Positions 8,990 through 16,617 of a stretch of 51,867 bases of DNA are shown here, one piece after another; position 1 is the first letter of the stretch, and every line of letters begins with the position of its first letter. Both the position numbers and the translations under genes were made by a program. The DNA comes from a bacterium. GTDB lineage: Bacteria > Pseudomonadota > Alphaproteobacteria > Caulobacterales > Hyphomonadaceae. The stretch covers positions 1 through 51,867 of the forward strand of contig WGML01000011.1 of assembly GCA_016125045.1 (NCBI GenBank), written 5' to 3'. The notes under the pieces are model-generated. The model worked only from the letters and a program-made list of their open reading frames with translations. It was not told the DNA's origin and searched no databases.

Positions 8990-10232
8990 TGGCGCGCCTC
9001 TCGCAACCAGCGGACCGGACGAACCGGAGCGGCCAGAGGGTGGAACGCGTTCCGAGCCGCCGCCGCTGACCGATATCCGCGTCAAAGCTCCCAGGGCGAA
9101 GGGCCTCAACAAGCCCGCGATCATCGCAGCCGCCGGCGGCGGCGCGGCGATCGTGCTGGTGCTGGCCTCGGGCGCGTTCTCCAGCGATCCCTCGCGCAAG
9201 CCTGCGGAGACAAAACCGATGATGTCCGATCCGGCGCGCCCTGAAATGGCGAAAGGCGCCGTCCGCGAACTGCCGGCGACCTATTCCGACGCGCGCGCGT
9301 TCGCAGCCGAAGCCGAGCCGGCGATGCCCCCTCCCCAACTGGGCCCACCTCTTCCGGGCGATGTCGCGGCGTTCGCCCCGCAGACCGACAGACCCCATGG
9401 CCTCCCGGCAAGCGCCGACTGGGGCGAACCGCCGGCTTATGGCGCATCTCCCGGCCATTCGACCTACATGGAAGAAGAGGATCCTGAGGTGATCGAGAAC
9501 AGAAAGGCGGATCGGTCGGCCCTGTTCTTTGGCCTGCGCCAGGAAAGCCCCGGTCAAGCAACGCCTCTGACGCAGCAGGCCCAGCAATCTCCCCCACCCA
9601 GCCAGCTTACCGCCATTGGCCGTCCGCAGAACGAGCCGCTCGCTCCCAGCGCGAACGCTGCACGCTCGCTGCATCCAGGCGCCGTGATCCCGGCCAGCCT
9701 CGTCACCGAACTCAATTCGGAATCGCCCGGTCCTGTGATCGCCCAGGTGACGCAGTCCATCTATGACAGCGCCACCGGACGGACACTTCTCATACCCCAG
9801 GGCGCGCGGCTGATCGGCGATTATCGCTCGTCGTCGAAATACGGCCAGAGCCGGGTTGCGATCATCTGGTCGCGCCTCATCATGCCGGACGGCGAGGAAA
9901 TCGCGCTGGATGAAGCAGCGGTCGATCCATCCGGCGCAGCGGGCGTCGCCGGCAAAGTCGACAACCATTGGGGCGATGTGTTCGGCGCCGCCGCGCTCGG
10001 AACCCTGATCAACATCGGCGTTGCGACGACGGAAGACCCGCAGCTGACCTATGGCGGCATAGGTGTTGTGAACCGCGATCCGATCGACTCTGCGATCAAT
10101 GACGGCGTCCAACGCGGGGCGGGCATCGTCACCAACCGCGTCGTCGATCGAGGCCTCGCCATAACGCCCACGATCCGGATCGAGGCAGGGACGCGGATAT
10201 CAGTTATCGTGACAAGGCGTACCGACTTCTAG
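8982..10232 (+). CDS. trbI: TrbI, VirB10-like channel-spanning protein
   Basis: 416 residues. The GTG at 8982 behind GGGAGG is chosen over earlier in-frame starts because it gives the usual short cytoplasmic head (VADGAPLATSGPDEPERPEG), one membrane segment (about 45-65), a Pro/Gln-rich periplasmic linker and the C-terminal VirB10 barrel domain. That domain includes LIPQGARLIGDYRSSSKYGQ, the RVAIIWSRLIMPDG motif and a GTRISVIVTRRTDF end. TrbI joins inner and outer membrane complexes and senses ATPase activity. It is the last gene of the operon. Confidence 0.95.
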   Translation: MADGAPLATSGPDEPERPEGGTRSEPPPLTDIRVKAPRAKGLNKPAIIAAAGGGAAIVLVLASGAFSSDPSRKPAETKPMMSDPARPEMAKGAVRELPATYSDARAFAAEAEPAMPPPQLGPPLPGDVAAFAPQTDRPHGLPASADWGEPPAYGASPGHSTYMEEEDPEVIENRKADRSALFFGLRQESPGQATPLTQQAQQSPPPSQLTAIGRPQNEPLAPSANAARSLHPGAVIPASLVTELNSESPGPVIAQVTQSIYDSATGRTLLIPQGARLIGDYRSSSKYGQSRVAIIWSRLIMPDGEEIALDEAAVDPSGAAGVAGKVDNHWGDVFGAAALGTLINIGVATTEDPQLTYGGIGVVNRDPIDSAINDGVQRGAGIVTNRVVDRGLAITPTIRIEAGTRISVIVTRRTDF

Positions 10233-10315
10233 CACCGCCATGGCTTCGTGAACGTCCGTCTGAGCCGTAGTTGTCGGAAGATTTCATCCGGTTCGAGTCT
10301 ATCCGGCGTGCGTGA

Positions 10316-10374
10316 CTGAGGTATAGCCAGAGAAAGCCATATGTATTCTATCGCTTTCTCCGGCTATAACTCAG
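10316..10374. terminator. Long inverted repeat between trb and CBASS operons
   Basis: Two 22-nt arms (10316-10337 and 10353-10374) pair with only two mismatches around a 15-nt AT-rich loop. The arms start CTGAG and end CTCAG; the inner part is GAGAAAGC/GCTTTCTC. It lies 84 bp after trbI and 175 bp after capV, which converge on it, so a bidirectional transcription stop is the simplest role. No long T-run follows either arm, so a protein-binding or recombination site is also possible. The flanks (10233-10315 and 10375-10549) hold no convincing gene. Confidence 0.55.
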
Positions 10375-10549
10375 CTAAGGGTGCGGTCGCCCCGTGGTTT
10401 ATGAACGTGCGATCTGGGATACTCATGGTGTCCCTTTCGGCAGCTTTCAAACCCCGTGCATGATCAGGTTGTCGACGAGAGCCTTCCCCTTCAAATTTTT
10501 CAAACCGACGACAGGCGCAGCAGACGGGCCGCGGCTGATACGAGCGTCG

Positions 10550-11599
10550 TCATTGCGAGCCGCTTCGGGGACCATGATAGAAGGTTGCGGGTTCGGTCGA
10601 AGCCAACAGGAAATCCCGAGCGATCGCAGCTCCGAAGTCATTCGCAATGCGCTCGGCCTCTGGCGGCAGAAGTCTGGCGGCCTGGACGAAGTCCGTCATA
10701 TGTACCCCGGCGGCGGGCCCCTCGGGCTGGATCCGCGTCAACCGGTCTCTGCCGATCAAGAGACCGGCCTGTCCATCGGCGTTCATCGTGCTGTAGTGCA
10801 TCATGCTCTCGATCAGGGTTCCATTCGGAAGCAGCCATCCGGCAATTCCACCAAGGCGCAATTGCCAGTTGTTCAGCTTGGGTTTGCGCGATCCGCCTCC
10901 GAGGGAAAGCACCCGAATCTGCCGGCGCTCGATATTGAAGCAGCTGAGCGCATCGACTACTGCAATCATCGCGGGGTTGTTGGCCCAGACGCCCCCATCG
11001 ATGAAGTAGTAGCCGCCGGTCTGATGCACGCGAAGGAATGTCGGCGCAGCTGATGTCGCGAGTGCGATGTCGACCGCAGGCATCGTCCAGTCGCGCGCAA
11101 AGTTGGGATGATGCGGCGTCTTGAAGACGGCGACGTCGCCGTGCTTGCCATCTGCAGACGGGATGCAAAGCCGTGTGACGGCGTCACCAAGGATGTGAAC
11201 GCCGAAGCGCCTACGGAGTTCGGCATCCAATACGTCCGGCTTGTAGGCGGGGCGAACAAGCCCGAAGTCGCGCTGCCTGGGGAAAATGTCTGCGCCACGG
11301 GATAGATATAGATCGAGAATGTCGGCCGCCGACAAGCCAAGCGCCAGTCCGAGCGCAATGATCCCGCCAGTCGAAGTTCCGGCGATCATGTCGAAATGGC
11401 CTGCCAAGCCACGTCCGCTCAGGTAAGTGGATTCCAGTCGCGCCAGGAGAGTCGCGGCGAAAATCCCCTTGATGCCGCCGCCATCAATGCTGAGGATGCG
11501 AAAGTCCCGGTCCAACGGCCAATCAAGTTGTCGGCGCGCCTGTTGAAGGACGCCGCTGGAGCGGGGCGCGCCTGTCCAGCCGCTGGTTGCTGTTCCCAC
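10550..11599 (-). CDS. capV: CBASS effector: patatin-like phospholipase (CapV-like)
   Basis: 349 residues from the chosen start. Oxyanion motif DGGGIKG at about residues 39-45, nucleophile elbow GTSTGG with Ser76, and catalytic-dyad DGG at about 201-203 (YYFIDGGVWANNPA). CapV-type phospholipases are switched on by the cyclic nucleotide made by the partner CD-NTase and degrade membrane lipids, killing the infected cell. The GTG at 11599 is chosen because GAGGAG sits 8 nt upstream; it overlaps the E2 gene by 181 nt. A TTG at 11515 would give a start closer to the first motif but has no ribosome binding site. It is the third gene of the leftward CBASS operon. Confidence 0.9.
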   Translation of the reverse strand: MGTATSGWTGAPRSSGVLQQARRQLDWPLDRDFRILSIDGGGIKGIFAATLLARLESTYLSGRGLAGHFDMIAGTSTGGIIALGLALGLSAADILDLYLSRGADIFPRQRDFGLVRPAYKPDVLDAELRRRFGVHILGDAVTRLCIPSADGKHGDVAVFKTPHHPNFARDWTMPAVDIALATSAAPTFLRVHQTGGYYFIDGGVWANNPAMIAVVDALSCFNIERRQIRVLSLGGGSRKPKLNNWQLRLGGIAGWLLPNGTLIESMMHYSTMNADGQAGLLIGRDRLTRIQPEGPAAGVHMTDFVQAARLLPPEAERIANDFGAAIARDFLLASTEPATFYHGPRSGSQ

Positions 11600-12015
11600 A
11601 ACGGATACTCCTCGTCTCCGGGATGAATCCCGCCGCCTTGCCAGACGCCGGTCGAAAGCCACCCCTCGTAAAACAGCAGCCATTCAGCCGTCCACGGCAC
11701 GATGGTATCGGCGATCCATTCACTCTGCGACCATTCCCGCTCTGGTCGGAAGAATGTACAAAGCGGCCAGGTCTCTGGCGGTCGATCAGCGTGAAACGTG
11801 TGAGGTAGCCGTTCCGCACCCGGGTAGCGGCGCAGCGCAGGCTCGGTCACGGTTACAACCGGGTTCACGCCGCTCGCCTCGATATCGACCTCGCCCAGTT
11901 CCATATTTCGGATAACCTGGATCCTGACCCTGTAGGTCGCGAGCGGTGTTCGCACCGGCCCGGCCCATACGCCGCACCAGTCGCCCTCGAAAAGGCTGCG
12001 CCATTCGCTGTACAT
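11419..12015 (-). CDS. CBASS E2-like conjugating protein (E2-only, short type II)
   Basis: 198 residues. The core matches prokaryotic E2 proteins of CBASS: PALRRYPGAERLPHTF, then a Cys-centred segment (WPLCTFF, Cys86 as the likely thioester residue), IADTIVPWTAEWLLFYEGW and LSTGVWQGGGIHP. No E1 (ThiF) or JAB peptidase gene is present, so this is the short type II arrangement in which an E2 alone modifies the CD-NTase to boost its activity. Frame homologous to the family continues about 15 codons upstream of the ATG at 12015 without an ATG/GTG/TTG. About 60 residues after the HP motif look unlike the family and overlap capV. Confidence 0.85.
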   Translation of the reverse strand: MYSEWRSLFEGDWCGVWAGPVRTPLATYRVRIQVIRNMELGEVDIEASGVNPVVTVTEPALRRYPGAERLPHTFHADRPPETWPLCTFFRPEREWSQSEWIADTIVPWTAEWLLFYEGWLSTGVWQGGGIHPGDEEYPLWEQQPAAGQARPAPAASFNRRADNLIGRWTGTFASSALMAAASRGFSPRLSWRDWNPLT

Positions 12016-12059
12016 TGTGAGAAGCCGCGCGCCTTGCGCGGCGATCGTTGGCCTCAGCT

Positions 12060-13283
12060 TCAGTCTCCAAAGAACCGATGCTTCGGCACGGGGACCGTGT
12101 CGGCGCGCGCTGACGGCGCGGCCGACAGCCCGGTCAGAATAGTTGGGGTCGATGGACGGAAGCGCGAGGCGCCAGCGGCGGCTTCCTGTCGAGCGCGGTC
12201 ATAGAATTCGGTGAGCGCGCCCAGCGTAGCCTTCTCGCCGAACATCCATGCCATGTGATCCCTGACGGTTTCGGGCTCGGTTGTGGCGCGCAAGCGACCA
12301 AGAGCGTGCCCCAGGGTCTGCAGATCCGTCGTGAACCGGCGCTGTGCGGCGGCGTCTTCGGGCCAGCGATCCGTGAGCAGGTCGTCCCATAGTTGTGGGT
12401 TGCGAACTTCTATCTTCTCGCCGCGCGCCGTCGCCACTTCGAGCGCCTGACGCAGGCAGTCCGCCTGATGGATCACTTCTTCCGAAAGCGAGCGCGTGCG
12501 GCCAGCATTGCTTGCGGCAGACTCCGCCAGATAGACGGATGGCGGGCGGCGCACGGCATCAGGACGCGGTTCGTGGATGATGTAGACGTGCCGCTTCAAT
12601 AGCTGGAGCGCCACGACGGCCATCGGCTTAGCATAGAGCCGCTCGTGATCCGGGATAGGCTCGGCATCACTGCGGATCACGCGGCCGTAGGACTTCTGCA
12701 GCACGGTGCGCGCAAACCAGTCGTCAACCGACGTTTTGGTATCGAAGTCCTGGGCGAAACCATAGGGATTGGCGGGGACGAACAGGTGCTTGGTCGCCGG
12801 CTCTGTCGCCTTGGCATGCGGAATCCAGCCGCCGCGCTCTTGCCATTGCGGATTGCACATCATCGGCGTGAGATCGAGATGCATGTCAGCATACCGGATG
12901 GTGACGCAGCGCGTTTGAAGGATCGTCTTGTCGTAATAGAGTGAGCCCTTCTCCCCGCGGATCGCCGTGAACAGTATGGCAAGCATCTCGAACGGCGTAG
13001 TTCCAGGAGGCCAGTCAATTTCAACGATCAGGTCGATGTCGAAGAGATCGTCGGCGTCCTTGGTGCGGATCGTCGCGCCAATGGCCATTGATCCTTGCGG
13101 ATAGATGAAACGGACGCGCCCACGAAGCGGGCTGCCTTCGCGCTCGATCCATCCGGCAATCTGGTGGTAGCGCTCCACTGCCAGGGCATGCATCGTGGGG
13201 CTGAGCTGGATGCGGATCGCGATGTCGAGCAGAAGCTCGTCGAGAAAGCCGAGGGAAAGGTTGGGACGGGTTAGGGCGGACAT
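12060..13283 (-). CDS. CBASS cyclic oligonucleotide synthase (CD-NTase)
   Basis: 407 residues from the ATG at 13283, which follows GGAAG; an earlier in-frame ATG at 13358 is less likely. The Pol-beta-like nucleotidyltransferase core shows the G64-S65 motif (YPQGSMAIGATIR), metal-binding Asp82 and Asp84 (FDIDLIVEI) and a third Asp137 (MHLDLTPM). The enzyme senses infection and makes a cyclic di- or trinucleotide that activates the patatin effector. Overall look and E2 partnership suggest the CdnG-like clade, which is an inference. The C-terminus ends RFFGD, a plausible target tail for the E2. It is the first gene of the operon, 44 bp before E2. Confidence 0.9.
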   Translation of the reverse strand: MSALTRPNLSLGFLDELLLDIAIRIQLSPTMHALAVERYHQIAGWIEREGSPLRGRVRFIYPQGSMAIGATIRTKDADDLFDIDLIVEIDWPPGTTPFEMLAILFTAIRGEKGSLYYDKTILQTRCVTIRYADMHLDLTPMMCNPQWQERGGWIPHAKATEPATKHLFVPANPYGFAQDFDTKTSVDDWFARTVLQKSYGRVIRSDAEPIPDHERLYAKPMAVVALQLLKRHVYIIHEPRPDAVRRPPSVYLAESAASNAGRTRSLSEEVIHQADCLRQALEVATARGEKIEVRNPQLWDDLLTDRWPEDAAAQRRFTTDLQTLGHALGRLRATTEPETVRDHMAWMFGEKATLGALTEFYDRARQEAAAGASRFRPSTPTILTGLSAAPSARADTVPVPKHRFFGD

Positions 13284-13428
13284 GGATCTTCCCGCGCAAT
13301 GCGCTAGATATTGTATCACCCCTGACGCACTTACGCCATATATAGCGCTCCGAATCAACCCCTCACTATCTGGATGGTTCTAGCCCGTGAAGGCAGCCTC
13401 GCTGTCGGGCTTTCCAGCCGGCCATGGG

Positions 13429-13481
13429 ATTGATACAAATCCTCGGAACTTAGATACTATCATCAGAGGTTCTGTATCAAT
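13429..13481 (+). promoter_or_regulatory. abiE promoter with inverted-repeat operator
   Basis: ATTGATACA (13429-13437) and its perfect reverse complement TGTATCAAT (13473-13481) flank a candidate promoter: TTGATA (13430-13435), 17 bp, GATACT (13453-13458). One half-site covers the -35 box and the other covers the abiEi start codon. A third TGTATCA lies at 13312-13318, between the divergent CD-NTase and abiEi starts. AbiEi antitoxins are known to repress their own operon by binding inverted repeats, so this is the likely operator. Confidence 0.65.
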
Positions 13482-14097
13482 GCCCCGGGTTAGCCAACAG
13501 CGACCTATCGCCCGCAAACTGCTGGCCGAGCGCGGCATGGCGCGGCTGGCGGACCTCCGCGCGGCCGGCGTCACGGCGGCAACCATGACCCGCATGGCGA
13601 ACGACGGTGAAGTCGTGCGTATGGCGCGCGGCCTCTACCAGCTCCCCGACGCCGAACTCGACGCCCGGCATAGCCTCGCGGAAGCGGCGGCGCGCCTGCC
13701 CAAAGGGGTCATCTGCCTGACCTCCGCCCTAGCCTTCCACGGCCTTACCGACCAGCTGCCTCGCAAAGTCTGGATCGCCATAGGCGTCAGCGACTGGGCG
13801 CCCAAGCCCTCTTCCCCGCCGCTGCGCATCGTGCGTATGACCAACGCCCTGCTCGGCGACGGCGTCGAAATGCATACGATCGAAAGCGTGAGGGTGAAGG
13901 TGTTCGGCATCGCCAAGACCATCGCCGACTGCTTCCGCCACCGCCGCTCGGTCGGTCTCAGCATCGCGCTGGAGGGACTGCAGGAGGCCCTGCGCCAGCG
14001 CAAGGTGACGCCCGCTGCAATGTCGCGACAGGCGGCGAAGAGCGGCGTCGCCACCGTCATGCGGCCCTACCTGGAAGCGCTGACTGCCAATGCCTGA
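13480..14097 (+). CDS. abiEi: AbiEi-family antitoxin/transcription factor
   Basis: 205 residues. The N-terminal winged helix reads RKLLAERGMARLADLRAAGV then TRMANDGEVVRMARGLYQLP, the standard AbiEi start. The C-terminal antitoxin domain includes VICLTSALAFHGLTDQLP and VFGIAKTIADCFRHRRSVG. AbiEi represses the operon and counteracts AbiEii (type IV antitoxin, no direct binding known). The ATG at 13480 is chosen over 13387 because the family N-terminus begins there and the promoter lies between the two. It overlaps abiEii by 8 bp. Confidence 0.9.
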   Translation: MPRVSQQRPIARKLLAERGMARLADLRAAGVTAATMTRMANDGEVVRMARGLYQLPDAELDARHSLAEAAARLPKGVICLTSALAFHGLTDQLPRKVWIAIGVSDWAPKPSSPPLRIVRMTNALLGDGVEMHTIESVRVKVFGIAKTIADCFRHRRSVGLSIALEGLQEALRQRKVTPAAMSRQAAKSGVATVMRPYLEALTANA

Positions 14098-14968
14098 TAC
14101 AAAGAAACCTAAGCCGAAGAAGAATATGGGCGCCTCGGTCCGCGCCCGCCTGCTGGCGATCTCAAAAGCGAACGGCCAGGTCTTTGACCTCGTCCTCAAC
14201 CGCTATGCGATTGAGCGCCTGCTCTACCGGCTCAGTGTCTCGGCACACGCCCAGCGCTTCGTTCTCAAGGGCGCCACCCTGCTGATGACCTGGCTCGACG
14301 CCCCCCACCGCGGCACGCGCGATCTCGACTTGCTCGGCTTCGGCGACCCCGATGGAGACAAGATGCTCGCCGTCTTTCGCGAGGTGATGGCGGCCGACGG
14401 CGATGACGGCATCGTCTTCGACGTGAGTGCACTCAAGATCGAACGCATCCGCGAGCATCTCGCGTATGGCGGCTTTCGCCTCGTCACCACCGCCGATATC
14501 GGTAGCGCACGTGTCAAAATCTCGATCGACATCGGCTTCGGTGATGCGCTGGAGCCGGGGCCCGAGACACTCGACTACCCCGTTCTGCTCGACATGCCTG
14601 CGCCGCAACTCCGCGGCTATGCCCGTGAAACCGTGATCGCCGAAAAATTCGAAGCGATCACGTCGCTCGGCCGCGACAACACACGCATGAAGGACTTCCA
14701 CGACATCTGGATTCTCAGCCGGGCCTTCACCTTCAACGATGATCGATTGGCGCGCGCCATAAAGGCCACGTTCGCGCGCCGCGGCACCGCTATCCCGACA
14801 GAGCCGCCGGACGCCCTGACGCCCGGCTTCGCGGCGGACGACCGGAAGCGCGCACAGTGGATAGCCTTTGCCGAAACGGTCGATGTCGATCCTGGGGATC
14901 TCGCTACCATCCTCGCTGACCTTTCGACTTTTCTGATGCCGCACGCAATCGCAGCGCAATCTCCATAA
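14090..14968 (+). CDS. abiEii: AbiEii toxin, nucleotidyltransferase
   Basis: 292 residues. The DUF1814/AbiEii fold shows LKGATLLMTW (about 59-68), the metal-binding RGTRDLDLLG (Asp78, Asp80), KISIDIGFGD and the C-terminal AEKFEAI...MKDFHDIW motif. AbiEii is a GTP-binding nucleotidyltransferase toxin that blocks growth of phage-infected cells; related MenT toxins modify tRNA. With abiEi it forms a bicistronic abortive-infection/toxin-antitoxin system, here the last cargo before the ICE end, so it may also stabilise the element. The N-terminus is very Lys-rich. Confidence 0.92.
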   Translation: MPDTKKPKPKKNMGASVRARLLAISKANGQVFDLVLNRYAIERLLYRLSVSAHAQRFVLKGATLLMTWLDAPHRGTRDLDLLGFGDPDGDKMLAVFREVMAADGDDGIVFDVSALKIERIREHLAYGGFRLVTTADIGSARVKISIDIGFGDALEPGPETLDYPVLLDMPAPQLRGYARETVIAEKFEAITSLGRDNTRMKDFHDIWILSRAFTFNDDRLARAIKATFARRGTAIPTEPPDALTPGFAADDRKRAQWIAFAETVDVDPGDLATILADLSTFLMPHAIAAQSP

Positions 14969-15189
14969 CCAAATCAAACGCAGCCGAGACCCGTTTTGGG
15001 AACTCTGCCTGCGTCAGTTGCTGTGTGATGTTGGCCAACCTCGATTGATCAAATCAGCCCGGCGCAAGACGCTTCCTGACATCTTCCGAAATTGCTCCGT
15101 GTTGCCGCATGTTTCCGAATGCGCTCGCCCGATTTCAGTGTGTCCCCAGTGTGACACGGGCCTCGTAAGCGATTGAAAAGACTGCTCCA
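14969..15189. other. Gene-free right end of the ICE
   Basis: No credible gene of its own lies between the abiEii stop and the dusA homology. The stretch has short near-repeats (TTCGGAAACATG and TTCGGAAGATGT on the minus strand), which could be recombinase arm sites. Its outer edge runs through the foreign tail of the dusA fragment. Seen: absence of genes and the repeats. Inferred: that it is the element's attachment arm. Confidence 0.5.
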
Positions 15190-15242
15190 TCTGCCCCTTC
15201 CATCATGGGTGCGACGGCGAACCTGTGGCGCGTCGTGTCCAT
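15135..15242 (-). pseudogene. dusA: 5' fragment of dusA at the ICE junction
   Basis: An ATG at 15242 opens MDTTRHRFAVAPMMEGAD, closely resembling the N-terminus of tRNA-dihydrouridine synthase A (typically RF.VAPMMDWTD). After the Asp codon ending at 15189 the frame continues with unrelated residues (GAVFSIAYEARVTLGTH) to a stop at 15135. DusA-specific tyrosine integrases insert islands at exactly this part of dusA and leave such a 5' stub at one end. The strand and position fit an ICE lying to the left (trb, CBASS, AbiE) and chromosome to the right. The remaining dusA body should lie beyond the left edge of the window. Confidence 0.65.
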
Positions 15243-15774
15243 CTCTCTGCCGAACCCTTTGTGAGGCGGTCTCGCCGATATCAGGTCGCGCTTAGCGCCT
15301 TGCTCCGATAAGTTCCAGCTCATCGGCTCGAACGGCCACGGGAATCTGCCGACGGACCCCGTGAGGTCGTGGTTGATGCTGCGCTTGGCTGGATTCAACT
15401 CAACTCCGGGTCCATCCTGGAATATCTCAGCTGTGTCGTTCGACTTGAAGCGCTTGGTCGGCGCGCAGAACCGCAGGAAGCGTTTTACTGAGCGCGCGAA
15501 CCGTTTGCGCAGAGACCGCGGTCGGTCTCGCATGTATGCACCAACGGTTATTATGTTGCGGTCGCGCTCAGTTCCGCGTTCGTCTAACGAAAGTTGTTGG
15601 CCAATCTCGTGAGCATCGGCGACCACGAGCCGCCGTCCGGCCCAGCCGCCAACCCCGACATCCCGGCTCATCGCGAATGACGGCTGAACTCTTTCGAGAC
15701 AACTGGCGCTCCTCGTATCGATGGGGCAATCCTTGGCGGCAGACGGGTCGCAGGGCCCTCAGCGGAGCAAACAC
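15243..15774. other. Intergenic region between dusA stub and enoyl-CoA hydratase gene
   Basis: Frames are open on both strands here but show no recognisable domain and no consistent start site. It probably holds the promoter of the truncated dusA (minus) and of the enoyl-CoA hydratase gene (plus). A minus-strand open frame continuous with the dusA stub starts at 15671; its upstream 140 codons resemble no DusA sequence and are taken as chance. Confidence 0.4.
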
Positions 15775-16569
15775 ATGTCTGAAGTCGTCCGAATTTCTGA
15801 CAAGGGTCACGTCCGAACAATCGCGCTCAACCGCCCGCGCGTGAAGAACGCCCTCTCGGACGAGCTGGCGTGGTCGGTCGTCAACGCCATCGACGACGCC
15901 GCGAAGGCGGACGATGTCTGGATCGTCGCTGTCACGGGCGTGGGAGACGCCTTCTGCGCGGGGCTGGACCTGTCCATGAAGGAGCGATCATCCCCTATGA
16001 GCGCGCAGTCCGCGCAACTCGACGATCTTGGCTGGGTCGGCCACTTCCTTCTCGCGATCCGCAGACGCTGCGACAAACCGGTGGTGGGCGGCGTAAACGG
16101 GGTCGCGGTTGGCGCGGGTCTCGGCCTCGCGATGGCCTGCGATGTCCGACTCGTCGCAAGGAGCGCGCGATTGATGGCCGGATACACCCGAATTGGTGGA
16201 TCTCCAGACGGCGGCCTCACCATCACCCTGCCCCAGGCGATGGGCTATGAACGCGCGATGCGCTTCATGATGGAGAACCGGACCGTGACAGGCGATGAGG
16301 CGGTTTCGCTCGGCATGGCCGGAGAAGTGGTCGATGACGCAGAGTTCTCCGAGCGCCTGGAGGCTTATTGCGCCGATCTCTGCCGCTGGTCTCCAATCAC
16401 CCTGCGTCTGCTGAAGCGCGGCATGGTGAAATCCATGGAGTCAACCGACATGGAGCAGCAACTCCGCTTCGAATTGTCTAACATCCACCGCGCCTTCGCG
16501 AGCGAAGACGGCAAGGAAGCGCGCCAGGCGTTCATCGAGAAGCGTCAGCCGGTCTTCAAAGGGAAATAG
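15775..16569 (+). CDS. Enoyl-CoA hydratase/isomerase-family protein
   Basis: 264 residues of the crotonase fold: NRPRVKNALSDELAW near the N-terminus, the oxyanion segment GVGDAFCAGLDLS and the second oxyanion loop GVNGVAVGAGLGLAMACDVRL. It probably acts on a CoA thioester (hydration, isomerisation or related); the substrate cannot be told. The ATG at 15775 follows CGGAG at 9 nt; an in-frame ATG at 15721 is upstream of it. It forms a likely transcription unit with the GST gene and the TetR gene downstream. Confidence 0.88.
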   Translation: MSEVVRISDKGHVRTIALNRPRVKNALSDELAWSVVNAIDDAAKADDVWIVAVTGVGDAFCAGLDLSMKERSSPMSAQSAQLDDLGWVGHFLLAIRRRCDKPVVGGVNGVAVGAGLGLAMACDVRLVARSARLMAGYTRIGGSPDGGLTITLPQAMGYERAMRFMMENRTVTGDEAVSLGMAGEVVDDAEFSERLEAYCADLCRWSPITLRLLKRGMVKSMESTDMEQQLRFELSNIHRAFASEDGKEARQAFIEKRQPVFKGK

Positions 16570-16617
16570 CCGCCGCCGGACCGTCAATCTCAGTCACTGC
16601 TCTTGGGAGCCCGCATC

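Noticed and set aside
10447..10647. 66-codon minus-strand frame after capV ending VVGLKNLKGKALVDNLIMHGV
   Set aside because: It has no ribosome binding site or known family and partly overlaps the 3' end of capV in another frame.
10394..11053. Plus-strand open frame of 219 codons antisense to capV
   Set aside because: It has no domain; it lies opposite a patatin gene with all catalytic motifs, so it is a shadow frame of GC-rich DNA.
15243..15671. Upstream part of the minus-strand frame containing the dusA stub as a real gene
   Set aside because: Only the last 36 codons resemble DusA and start with their own ATG; upstream codons show no family.
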